From positions 1,689,729 through 1,753,728 of the forward strand of contig NC_049996.1 in assembly GCF_000003815.2 (NCBI RefSeq): a DNA stretch of 64,000 nt, read 5' to 3'. The position numbers were made by a program, and so were the translations under genes. The stretch's first letter is position 1. Each line of letters opens with the position of its first letter. The stretch comes from Branchiostoma floridae (Eukaryota; Chordata; Leptocardii; Amphioxiformes; Branchiostomatidae). The notes under the pieces were generated by a model, which was not told the origin of the DNA, ran no database searches, and saw only the letters and a program-made list of their open reading frames with translations. Below, in pieces: positions 55,101-64,000 of this stretch.

Positions 55101-56054
55101 CCAACAGAGCTCTCTGGACGTGGAAAGTCAGTAACCATGGGATAAACAACGGAGGTGACACTTTCACCTGAACCTTCGAAATCGATAAAGCCTGTAGAAA
55201 GGGTAACGAGGGCAAAACTGGGCCTGAGGTCGACCACATGACCTGAGTCCGAACTTCGGGTGATGTTTTCTGCAAAGCTTAGTTGCGTTGTATTCGCAGA
55301 GTTAAGCACTGTAAGAAAAGATTAAAATTCAGTCTCAGTAACACTTCATAAAATAGTTATGTAATGCAGTTTATTTTTCTACTGGGTGCAGTAAATACGA
55401 CACCTTTTACAAAAATACAAGGATTGAATTGGCCAGATCAAATTTAATTTAAACAATAAAACACTATATCAAAGTCAATTGAATAAAACAGTGCTAGACC
55501 TTGCAGTGGAAAGCTCACTGTTCAAATATTGGTGCGAGTTTCTTGTGCACTTTAACTTTATTTGACAAGTGCCCACAAAGGTATTATTGACTTTGCTGTT
55601 CTACGTCCACCTTTTCGGGACAAATACACGTATGCTCGTTCCGTCTATGTTGGATACAAAAACCCTGTAAGCCACCACTATATCTTTAGTGTACCTCGTG
55701 AGGAAAGCTAAAATATGTCAGAATACATTTAGCGAAAGTTAAATGGGTTTATGACCGTTCCACTTGGATGGAAATGAAATAACTCTATATAATATAATAT
55801 GCAAAAAATGGCTCTAGAGCGGCTAAATGTCACTATTCCCAACAGTACTTGGCATTTACGAAGATGAAATTTCATCAAATACTACTAGTGCTGCAGTATA
55901 ATACTTATCCTAATGATTCCACAAAGAATAAAATAAGTCCGCATAGCAACAGCCAATCGTAAATTGACCCACACTAAGAAGGCAAAAGAAACTCAAACTT
56001 ACAGGAAATTAGGATCAAAGGAAGAACCCGATATGTGTGAAACGTCCCAGCCAT
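47581..56054 (-). CDS. Transmembrane SEA mucin/proteoglycan with EGSG sites (gene D)
   Basis: Exons in transcript order: 56054-56003, 55308-53176, 53039-52995, 52527-52406, 52263-52211, 51714-51530, 50812-50605, 50119-49946, 49148-49065, 48637-48466, 48004-47945, 47610-47581. The sum is 3318 bases (1105 aa plus TGA), and phases agree at every junction. Order: signal peptide, 711-residue Ser/Thr/Pro-rich region with nine EGSG sites, short PEEV linker exon, SEA domain lacking the cleavage motif, EGF-like module, membrane span, and a tail ending SVSSM. The predicted role is a membrane-anchored mucin or part-time proteoglycan. It lies head-to-tail with C and E and is clearly closer to E than to C. 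The start ATG at 56054 was picked because it gives a hydrophobic leader and a phase-1 GTAAGT donor, as in C. Confidence 0.8.
48885..48985 (-). mobile_element. Possible LINE/SINE 3' tail
   Basis: Read on the minus strand the segment ends AATAAAGGTCTTCATTCATT, a polyadenylation-like box with (CATT)n tail as in L2/CR1-type retroelements. It lies between two tail exons of gene D. Confidence 0.4.
49380..49895. repeat. ~44-bp minisatellite in gene D intron
   Basis: Units such as CTACCGGTACCGGTAGAATA followed by GCCGGTTCTACCAGATCGCG repeat about eleven times, spaced 43-48 bp. The intron lies between the transmembrane exon and the first tail exon. GGTAGAAT also forms the core of the array in the same intron of gene E. 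Confidence 0.85.
49946..50812 (-). CDS. EGF-like and transmembrane exons of gene D
   Basis: Exon 50812-50605 starts with EIRAAAIEALIQQQDEIVGG and carries C-rich sequence ending CNLGHCYNDGACIHVENQ. Exon 50119-49946 completes a six-Cys EGF module (SCNNDPTGFYMGRRCEFYAS), followed by the span WVIGVSVGVGGALIIIIIVV and the stop-transfer CRCRRSGKK. The Gly-rich start of the span (VGVGG) could support dimer packing; that is inference. Donor GTAAGT at 49945. Confidence 0.85.
51530..53039 (-). CDS. PEEV linker exon and SEA domain exons of gene D
   Basis: The 45-base exon 53039-52995 encodes DIITVPEEVSIVELI. Exons 52527-52406, 52263-52211 and 51714-51530 encode a SEA-like domain: NITAVVAEITVELVIPVNFS, then VTPYYAGTGGFQSIQVI, then LQSTRNTTIDYEVMYDY and VEAVSSLLEKHVEDGVFTV. 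Exon phases (1,0,2,1) equal those of gene C's SEA exons. At the turn where C has GSIIV, D has TRNTTIDYEV, so autoproteolysis is not expected. The acceptor before 51714 (GTTGCAAG) has a poor pyrimidine tract, so that boundary may move by a few codons. Confidence 0.75.
53176..55308 (-). CDS. Ser/Thr/Pro exon of gene D with nine EGSG motifs
   Basis: The 2133-base exon encodes a 711-residue Ser/Thr/Pro-rich ectodomain. A 17-residue unit of the type VISTQPSFALDTISPSP (51 bp) recurs many times. Interspersed are nine copies of an acidic Ser-Gly motif such as VDFEGSGD, IDFEGSGE and VEFEGSGN; on the plus strand they appear as CACCTGAACCTTCGAAATC variants near 53471, 53751, 53920, 54099, 54301, 54452, 54833, 55058 and 55168. 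Acidic-Gly-Ser-Gly-acidic sites match the known consensus for chondroitin or heparan sulfate attachment. Acceptor TCTTACAG is before 55308; donor GTATGT is at 53175. Confidence 0.85.
55309..56002. other. Intron 1 of gene D
   Basis: AT-rich, no repeat or RNA gene recognised. Confidence 0.6.
56003..56054 (-). CDS. Signal peptide exon of gene D
   Basis: On the minus strand ATG at 56054 encodes MAGTFHTYRVLPLILIS and then GTAAGT, phase 1. It joins to LLNSANTTQLSF at 55308. Immediately upstream lies an array of 141-147-bp repeats that must occupy the 5' flank or 5' UTR. Confidence 0.65.
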
Positions 56055-56129
56055 GGTCGCCTCCAAATTCACTTATCACATTCTATAGATGTATGTCTCC
56101 TTTTAACGTATCACGTCCGATGTCTGTTA

Positions 56130-56905
56130 TTCCAAACAGCTGTACTTTTTCACGGACATATACAGACGTGTACAGGCTGAGTCGTGGAGGGTGTGACCAG
56201 GTAGTCTACGTTTCCTGCTGGAAATTCCAGGGCACGTCCGCCTACAGAACTTGGTTACGAACGATGTTTGTCCTAGGGTACGTCGCAGGTGTAAAACTGA
56301 CCTCCGTGTACAGGCTGACTCGTGGAAGGTGTGACCAGTCGATCGCGACAGTCTACGTTTCCTGCTGGAAATTCCAGGGCACGTCCGCCTACAGAACTTG
56401 GTTACGAACGATGTTTGTCCTGTGGTACGTCGCAGGTGTAAAACTGACCTCCGTGTGCAGGCTGACTCGTGAAAGGTGTGTCCAGACGATATTTCACGTT
56501 TCCTTCTGGAAATTCCAGGGCACGTCCGCATTCAGGCCTTGGTTACGAACGATGTTTGTCCCGTGGTACGTTGCAGGTGCAAAATTGACTGCCGTGTACA
56601 GGCTGACTCGTGGAAGGTGTGACCAGTCGATCGCGACAGTCTACGTTTCCTGCTGGAAATTCCAGGGTACGTCCTCCTTCAGGCCTTGGTTACGAACGAT
56701 GTTTGTCCTGTGGTACGTCGCAGGTGTAAGATTGACCTCCGTGTGCAGGCTGACTCGTAGAAAGTGTGACCAGTCGACAGTCTACGTTTCCTGCTGGAAA
56801 TTCCAGGGCACGTCCGCCTACAGAACTTGGTTACGAACAATGTTTGTCCTAGGGTACGTTGCAGGTGTAGAATTGACCGCACTACCAGTGCTAAGGTTTA
56901 TTACG
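56130..56905. repeat. Five-copy 141-147-bp tandem repeat upstream of gene D
   Basis: The anchor GAAATTCCAGGG occurs at 56221, 56368, 56509, 56656 and 56797, giving periods 147, 141, 147, 141. All periods are multiples of three, and frames are open on both strands. The array lies just upstream of the gene D start codon (56054, minus strand). Confidence 0.85.
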
Positions 56906-57156
56906 TGTTTGGCGTAATAAGCAAATGTCTAGTAGTTAAAGGTGAATGTAGAGTAACAACGTAGCCTGGTAAATATCATAAGCGATGTCACGTCTATGCA
57001 ATGTTCTCAACAGATAGGTATCTCAAGTTGAAATAGTTATGAGTTTGAATATATCTTTAGTTATGAGACGGTGTAAGCTTAACCCAATGATGTCATATTT
57101 GCATTGGGATTCGGAGAGCACATAGTACAAAGTTGTTTGTGCAGCTATTGTGTGTT

Positions 57157-57366
57157 ATTAGCCTCCAAAGCAGGCTCTCTAACCGGGGCCTTTTTTGAGC
57201 TCATAATACACTTTTGCTGGCCATTTCTTTTTGTACTGGATCGCTGATTGCCGGCCGTCTACGGGGCCAGTAATCAGCGACGACCGGCAGCAGTACAAAA
57301 AGAAATGGTCAGTAAAGTTGTATTATGAGCCAAAAACGCCCCAAAGAGCCTGCTATGGAGGCTAAT
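57157..57366. mobile_element. 210-bp foldback MITE
   Basis: Arms of about 80 bases begin ATTAGCCTCCAAAGCAGGCTC and end as the inverted copy (GAGCCTGCTATGGAGGCTAAT). CCATTTCTTTTTGTACTG closes the left arm and CAGTACAAAAAGAAATGG opens the right. Confidence 0.85.
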
Positions 57367-57499
57367 CTTTCTATATAGGGAATCGAAGTTTGTTGAGGAC
57401 GCTCGTTACAAAGTCAGGATTGCAGCCAATGTGTCAGAGTAATTAGATAAGAAATGGCAAAGGTGAGCCAACAATATTTGATGATAAAAGATCAAAGTC

Positions 57500-57505
57500 T
57501 TTATT
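57500..57505 (-). promoter_or_regulatory. Candidate polyadenylation signal of gene E
   Basis: TTTATT on the plus strand is AATAAA on the minus strand, 607 bases after the gene E stop codon. It is plausible but unproven. Confidence 0.35.
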
Positions 57506-58111
57506 ACTTCGATAGCACTTTTTATGAAACTTCGCTTGTATGACCAGTTTTCTTGTCGAAATGCTAGCACGGTTTACATCATATTGTTAGAAGACCCAAA
57601 CGATCACTTTTTAATCAAAAATCGGTTACATAAATGGCACTCCTTGTAACAAGTGCATACAAAGAATATAACTTTTAACAATAGGTTTTAACTCTAACAC
57701 CCCAATCTACCTTGTATCAAGAACACTCACTTTGCTATCAAAGGTTACAGTTCATTATCGAGATATTTGTAGTGTAGTACAGGTACAAACCAATATATGT
57801 AATGTAATTTGCGTCATAACCACTACATCAAAGACGCAGATGAACTAGACCTAGCTTTAAAAATATAAAAATATCTTCTCTAACCAAAACAAGCCACAGC
57901 AATCATAAGTTACGGTAATTGTTGCAATATGTTGAGGTAGCATACTATACATTGCTTCTTTCATAGTTTTTAGATCTGTTTTCCCCTGATTCTTTAGTTA
58001 AGAAAAAGGGGTGGTTCTCTTAGTGTAGTCTATCCCCTATGCTTTTACTCTCTCTAGAGTTCCTCGGGTCTTGTTCTTGGTCGCAGTAGACGTACGTTCT
58101 CAAGAAGGACG

Positions 58112-59837
58112 TCACATAGATGACACTGATACTCTCCCGTCCTAAAAGTCAAGACGAAAATGCTTTGATGCTTACATTTGTAATATATAAACAAGCTTTA
58201 AAATATTGACACGACAAAAAGTACGGTCACTTTTGTATATCATCGTCGCAAAGGAAACGTTTACACCATGATTCGATGTTTTATGTAATATCATATTTAC
58301 GTATATCTTACACCCTGATAACTACATCAATCTCTATATGTAGCTAACAGGAAGTAGGCATCTTACTGAATAGTTACAATTTATAAGGGTTCTTGTCCTT
58401 TTTGGCAGAACTACCCTTTAATCAGACATGACATGCCAGGTCATGGGGTCAATGGAAGAAGCTACTAATTCACGGGGAGGTATAATTTTTAGTCTTTTTC
58501 TGTTTTCGTACATGTCGGCTTCGAGTGTTCAAACGCTGTCTATTCATCTATGATTATCGTTCCAAGTTAAAGAGGTTCTCATTCTAAAAATGAATGTATG
58601 GACAAGATAGCGACTAAAGACTTACAATGGGATGCCAGTAGTTGTTGTGACTTCCATGCAGTCCAGGTCGAGGGATCTTCAGTTCCTGCGTACGGTACAA
58701 TTTTGTTACAACGTTATCGATATGAGCAAATAAAAAAATGCCTATTTGGCGAATAAGTTTACTCATGTTTTGAGGAAAGAAATGAGACATGTAAATTGTA
58801 CATTTAGGTGAAGTACAATAATACTGCATGCTTTTAATTTAATCTTTTAGATATTCAACATACTGCATTCTAGCCCTTCTTTGCATGAATATGTCAGGAT
58901 TTTATTCATTTGTCTATGATTCCTACTGGTAACATTGTCCGCTTCACGATAGTAAACAAGGTGGCTTCTGTGAACTCTTTGCATTTACTAATCTAATCAC
59001 TCTGTAAACCATCTATCAAGAATGTGTCTCTGTTCTAAAAGTTGACTCGACTCTCAATTCTAAGTAATTGGGTTCGACTTCTTTTTCTGAGACAATGGAA
59101 GACGAAGGATCCACGAAGGATCCTTCTACAATCAAAGCTTTCTATGATTACATATAGATAAGACACTTTCAAAGACGGAAGGAAACTGATGGTAGGTAAA
59201 CGAATCTGTCAAAAGCTGTCAAAAAGTGTGCCAGGCTGCTCAATTGTTCCTTAAATAATGGCTTGCCCTAAAGTCCTTAGGTATCTATTGCCCAATATAT
59301 AAATCGTCCAACGATGCTTACCTTATCTACTGGAATATTCTGTAGACTCGGTTTCCAGCCAGTTCTGTGGTTGTTCGGGCCGTGTTGACCGGACATAGCG
59401 TACGTTCCCAACATCTGTTCCTCCCCGTATACTACGTACGCTGCGTCTGGATTGGTCCTTCCACCGTTAGATTTGCGTTTTCTGTTGGCAATGCTGGAAA
59501 AACACACATTTCAAATACCAAGTTTAAGCATATGAAGAAACCTAAGGTACAAATCTTTACAGATTGAGATCCTAAGATAATATCAAACCTATTTAATTCT
59601 TTTTACAAACCAACTAGAAACTACCTTCTATCTGTTAATTAGTAAGTTTCATTGCTACACTATGAGATGACTAAAAGTCGTCCATCTAGCTATCTTTCAT
59701 TTGCGACAATCCTTACTGTTAACATTATAACTCACGTGTATAGTGGCAGCTCCTCTGCATAACTGTCATCACGTGCACGTTTTTTCTCACGTTTACCCAT
59801 AGGAGACAGCCAGGTGGCTTCCTCTTCTTTTTGGACC
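58112..59837 (-). CDS. Cytoplasmic tail exons of gene E
   Basis: Exon 59837-59736 encodes KVQKEEEATWLSPMGK, then KKRARDDSYAEELPLY. Exon 59493-59322 encodes IANRKRKSNGGRTNP, GEEQMLGTYAMSGQH and WKPSLQNIPVDK. Exon 58685-58626 encodes ELKIPRPGLHGSHNNYWHPI. Exon 58141-58112 encodes DGRVSVSSM and TGA. The blocks ATWLSP, DDSYxEEL, GTYAxSGQH and ELKIPRPGLH are conserved with gene D, marking likely interaction motifs. Confidence 0.85.
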
Positions 59838-62800
59838 CTCAAATTGAAAATACATAATAATATCATGTTATGATATGAATACAAATTTGGCAGAATCGAC
59901 CATTCTTCCGGTAGAGATCATAATCAATTTCTCACAAAGGTGTAGATTTCATTTGGTACATCATCTGATAGAATCGATCGCTGATGGTACGGATAGATTC
60001 GCTGATTGTACTGGTAGAATCGCTGATTGTACTGGTAGAATCGCTAATTGTACTGGTAGAATCGCTGATGGTACTGGTAGAATCGCTGATTGTACTGGTA
60101 GAATCGCTAATTGTACTGGTAGAATCGCTGATTGTACTAGTAGAATCGCTGATTGTACTGGTAGAATCGCTAATTGTACTGGTAGAATCGCTGATGGTAC
60201 TGGTAGAATCGCTGATGGTACTGGTAGAATCGCTGATGGTACTGGTAGAATCGCTAATTGTACTGGTAGAATCGCTGATTGTACTGGTAGAATCGCTGAT
60301 CGCTAATTGTACTGGTAGAATCGCTAATTGTACTGGTAGAATCGCTGATTGTACTGGTAGAATCGCTAATTGTACTGGTAGAATCGCTGATTGTACTGGT
60401 AGAATCGCTGATTGTACTGGTAGAATCGCTGATTGTACTGGTAGAATCGCTGATTGTACTGGTAGAATCGCTGATTGTACTGGTAGAATCGCTGATTGTA
60501 CTGGTAGAATCGCTGATTGTACTGACGTATACTGGCAGATATACTGACAGATATACTGATCACAAGGTCGACAGAGATGTCGATCGCCATCTCTACGCCC
60601 ATTCTCCCAACTAAAAGTTATACCCTTTATTTGTTTACCTTTCTCCGGAAATGTTTATTACTTACTTGTCGACGGGTGCATCCTTTCTATCAGAACGGCG
60701 GCATCTACAGACGGAGACGACGATGATGATGATGATCAGGGCACCGCCTACACCAACAGACACCCCGATAACCAAGGCCTGCGAGGCGTAGAACTTGCAT
60801 CTTTCTCCCGCATAGAACCCGGTAGGGTCGTTGTTACAGCTTTTCATAAAAGAAATAAAAAAGCAACAGCAACATTATGAGCTTAACCTATTTATTACAT
60901 GATTTCATTTCAAAACTGTATTTTAGTCCAAAACAATGATAACTACTTAAAACATGATAATGGTTCTCACGATATTAACACATTATGAGTCACCTTACAA
61001 GTGGATTTCATTTGAATTTGGAAATTAAAAGAACCCCTCTATCTCATATTATTACTAGAAAGGATTTCTCTTACTAGTAAATTAATGTGGTAGACTAGTA
61101 GACAGATTCTCTAACTAGTGGATTAATGTAATAAAAGTTAAAAAACCCTATCTTACTTTTCCACTGATAAACAGATTTCCTCTTACTAGTCAATTAGTGG
61201 GATAAATTCCTTCTAGATATCTCATTTTCACTTGAAGATAGAATTACAAATTTTCTTATTAGTGAATCAATGAGACGGAACCCCTCTTTACAGCAGAAGA
61301 CATATATGGATAGATAGGTAATAGGTAGCTAAATAGGTAGATTGATTGACTGTTTAATCGATTGATTGGTTGATCGATTGATTGACACAATCATCGTAAA
61401 CCATATTGCTCTCACCTGCAGCGAACAGGTTGATTCTCCACATGGATACAGGTCCCCATGTTGTAACAGTAGTCGGGGGTACACTGCGTAGCACAGGTAG
61501 CATTACCAGGAGTGTCCTCGCGGCATTTGTATCCCTTTGGGCAGTCGGTGAAAGCACATACACCCCCTTCAATCGTGTTTGGCTTTTCAGCAACCTGTTT
61601 GATTACCTCTTCGATGGCAACTGCTCTAATTTCTGTTAATGCAACAACGCCGTCCATTAGTTAGGAATGAATAAATGCATAGAAATATATTCAGGAAGTT
61701 TTACTCAAAAGAGTAGACACACAGTGCAGTGGTAATCAAAACCCTAGAAAGTACAAATTCGCACAAATACACGTCAAGGTGCACATGGAATCCTACACAA
61801 CGTAAGATCAAAGGAGCATCACCCAAAATATTTATCAAATATCGCACATAGAATAGAGATAGGTTCTTGCTTTAACTTTTTTTGCAGAAAGTATTACAGG
61901 ATGGTTATCTACATGTACTGATATTTGCAAGTATTTGCCCAGATACTGCAAACCAGAACAATGCTTAGAACTTTTTGAAAGTCTTATTACCTACCTGATT
62001 CACTTGAGTAATCCAGTGAGTCCTCTTTGGCTGGAAAGTTAGCTACGCTAAAATTCCCGGCCTTCACTTCCTTTTCAAGACGACCGGTGACGTTCTTAAC
62101 ACCTCCAGCTTCCTCCAACTTCTTGTAGTCGTACTCGACATAATAGTCTACGACCGTACTTTCTGTAGATCGCAGCGTCCGCCTTCTTTTGGCATCTACC
62201 TGCCTGTATAAGGACGAGAAAGATTTTTTCATTGCTCAAATATCTTATATTGTAAGAGTTTCCTAAACATAATTTGGTAAAGAAAAGGCCAGTGGGGGTG
62301 TCAGTCCATTTTTTTATTAAAGATTAATAAAACACCTTATGACAAAGAAAAGTGCTAGTGAGGGTATCAGCCATTTTTTTTTACAAATAGGAGGTACCTA
62401 TAATAATTCAGTATGGTAAAAAAAATTATCAAAAATACATTTTTGCAATAACACGTTTTAACGTACAAAAAATTCTGTACTGAATAAATAGACCAAGTAA
62501 GCAAGTCTATATTGTGTACTTAGCTAGTTATATGGACGTGAAAATAAGGAAGGTGGCATTATTATTATTTTAAAAAATCACATCTCACCTAATTCCTCGT
62601 ACTTCTACGCCTTGGTACCCGGCTTCGGTGTTATCGTAGTAAGGCCTAACCTGGACAGAAATTTAGAAGCATTTAATTCCACAACTATGGCAGTGTTGCC
62701 TTGTACCGTATACAATACCTATTTTGCTAAGGAATATCAGCAGTAATTTGAAATAAAAAGGATTTCGTGCTACATTTTCGTGTATTATCTTACTTGTTCA

Positions 62801-64000
62801 CGAAAAATTGCGTTGATGTATTGAATGCCTGACAGATTCCCTGGAAACTCCATGGTAAAATTCACTGGAACAATCACCACCACGTTGATGACGATGATAG
62901 CTTCTGTTATATCTGCCAACACAAATATAGACATGTTCAGAAATGCTAAATCTCCCTCTTTCTCTTTCACTTTCTCTCTCTCTCATTTTTGACATTTGTA
63001 TAATTCATGCAAGGTGATAATCACCTTAACAAACTAACACATGTCACAAATATAAACTCCAATCGACCCCATTACAAATATAAAGTTTCCATTTTTGTAT
63101 TAATTTTGCAATTCAGTTCGGCATTTGCGTATTTGGTATCTATTAAGGTTCTACCTGTCATGAATTACATGTATTACCTTTCTTTAAGTCATTTTATTAC
63201 CATCATGGCATTCATAGAACTATACTTACTTTAGTTATATCGTCTAAGGAATGGTTTGACCAAAAATTAGGGGGCTCAAACCTGCCCCACCTTGTCCGGA
63301 TGCAAAAAGCTATCTGCACCGTAAATGTCAAGAGATACATGCAAAAACAAGAATATTCTCATTAATTATACAAATATATTGTAAAAAGTACACACAAAAT
63401 AGGTAATTTTGCATGATATTATTACTTCTCCTGTACTACTCATTTGACAACATTATGTTATTAAATAAACGAGAAAAAGAATAAAGATAAGATTAAAATG
63501 TGATTATGTCCTAAGAACATTAATACATACTGATATGTTCGATGACTGGCACCTCCTCGGGAACAGTGATGATTACTACACACAAAAAAACAAAAAGTTA
63601 AAAATAAAATTTTCATTCATTTAATAATACTTAAGGGTAACAATAAAATGACTTTGCAGAAATGAAGAAGAGCCAATTAAAAGAAGATTTATAGTAGGGG
63701 TGTGATTGACATGTATTTGTATTTATCACATCAAGCTTTGTTCTATGATTTAGGAACAGATCAATCATTTTGGGTAGACTTAGTTGGCTAACACGTACCG
63801 GGTGGGTTAGATGCCAGAGGTTCAGCTGTGCTTGTCTGTGATGAAGTAGGAAGCTTTCCTGTTGAAGGATCTGTTGTTGTGAATATTGTAGTGGCTACTG
63901 CGGTCGATTGTGCTGTAGTGGTAATATCTGTGGTAGTTACGACTTGATCCGTTGTTTCAGTGTCAATGGTGGTTAATTCTGCAGGAGTTGTTTCAGTGAT
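58112..64000 (-). CDS. Transmembrane SEA mucin (gene E, 5' end beyond window)
   Basis: Visible exons in transcript order: (64000)-63799, 63575-63531, 62912-62794, 62650-62589, 62203-61995, 61632-61416, 60839-60666, 59837-59736, 59493-59322, 58685-58626, 58141-58112. All junction phases agree with gene D. Visible order: end of a Thr-rich mucin exon, PEEV linker, SEA-like domain, EGF-like module, membrane span, tail ending DGRVSVSSM and TGA. The tandem paralog D lies 2.1 kb downstream of the stop. The signal peptide and most of the mucin exon are missing beyond position 64000. It probably works as a membrane-bound mucin. Confidence 0.8.
59980..60540. repeat. 21-bp minisatellite in gene E intron
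   Basis: About 25 copies of GTAGAATCGCTGATTGTACTG with three variants (GATTG, AATTG, GATGG). It sits in the intron between the transmembrane exon (60666) and first tail exon (59837), the exact counterpart of the gene D intron holding the 44-bp array. Confidence 0.9.
60666..61632 (-). CDS. EGF-like and transmembrane exons of gene E
   Basis: Exon 61632-61416 encodes EIRAVAIEEVIKQ, then GGVCAFTDCPKGYKC and CTPDYCYNMGTCIHVENQ. Exon 60839-60666 (174 bases) completes the EGF module (CNNDPTGFYAGERCKFYAS) and gives the span LVIGVSVGVGGALIIIIIVV and the stop-transfer CRCRRSDRK. It is nearly identical to gene D over the span, suggesting strong constraint or recent gene conversion. Confidence 0.85.
61995..63575 (-). 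CDS. PEEV linker exon and SEA domain exons of gene E
   Basis: Exon 63575-63531 (45 bases) encodes VIITVPEEVPVIEHI. Exons 62912-62794, 62650-62589 and 62203-61995 encode NITEAIIVINVVVIVPVNFT, IQYINAIFREQ, VRPYYDNTEAGYQGVEVRGI, and RRTLRSTESTVVDYYVEYDY with LEEAGGVKNVTGRLEKEVKA. The SEA turn reads STESTVVDYYV instead of GSVVV, so the Gly-Ser scissile bond is absent. Phases are identical to D. Confidence 0.8.
63799..64000 (-). CDS. 3' end of the Thr-rich mucin exon of gene E (partial)
   Basis: The last 67 codons of the exon are visible: Thr-rich (TETTPAELTTIDTETT, TTTDITTTAQST) and ending AEPLASNPP at a GTACGT donor, phase 1. No EGSG site and no tandem repeat is visible in this portion, so whether E shares D's glycosaminoglycan-type sites cannot be judged here. 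Confidence 0.75.

Larger units (their letters stand above)
56055..58111. other. Intergenic region between genes D and E
   Basis: Contains the tandem array at 56130-56905 in the presumed gene D promoter, a 210-bp MITE (57157-57366) and the gene E 3' UTR. No other gene is supported. Confidence 0.6.

Noticed and set aside
56127..56882. Minus-strand frames in the array upstream of gene D
   Set aside because: Same tandem repeat read on the other strand; not in phase with the gene D signal peptide exon.
59875..60547. Overlapping plus-strand frames of 143 and 187 codons
   Set aside because: Translations of a 21-bp intronic minisatellite; all frames stay open because of the repeat length.

Overview
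The window reads as a chordate-type invertebrate genome, most likely a cephalochordate (Branchiostoma, amphioxus). That assignment is inferred from the style of the proteins (FN3-cadherin receptor, SEA/EGF transmembrane mucins), intron-rich genes with conserved phases, and dense MITE and minisatellite content; no diagnostic marker gene is present. All exons were placed by hand from GT/AG junctions, reading frame and phase, with no transcript evidence.

Layout. (A) 861-13748, plus strand: the 3' part (19 exons, 1954 codons) of a very large adhesion receptor with two fibronectin type III domains, about a dozen cadherin repeats, one membrane span and a Tyr-rich cytoplasmic tail; its 5' end lies outside the window. 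(B) 16343-23188, plus strand: a complete six-exon model (406 aa) with signal peptide, Ser/Thr/Pro linker, one Cys-containing ectodomain, and then the same transmembrane and cytoplasmic module as A. (C) 27089-44445, (D) 47581-56054 and (E) 58112 to beyond 64000, all minus strand: three tandem paralogous transmembrane mucins built as signal peptide, Ser/Thr/Pro-rich exon, SEA domain, EGF-like module, transmembrane segment and tail. Intron phases match exactly across the three. C carries roughly eighty 33-bp mucin repeats and a SEA cleavage-type GSIIV motif. D carries nine Glu-Gly-Ser-Gly glycosaminoglycan-type sites. E is cut by the window end.

Between and inside the genes lie many non-coding elements: terminal-inverted-repeat MITEs, a dispersed TIR transposon family, a tRNA-derived SINE-like copy, a relic of a non-LTR retrotransposon, microsatellites, and several minisatellites. 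Two minisatellites sit in the same intron of paralogs D and E. Another is an expanded interior of a foldback element that also occurs unexpanded 7 kb away.

Together the five genes form a cell-surface locus: adhesion or recognition receptors (A, B) next to glycosylated membrane mucins or proteoglycans (C, D, E). The most interesting points are the swapping of ectodomains on one shared signalling tail (A/B) and the divergence of paralogous SEA mucins in cleavage motif and glycosaminoglycan sites (C/D/E).
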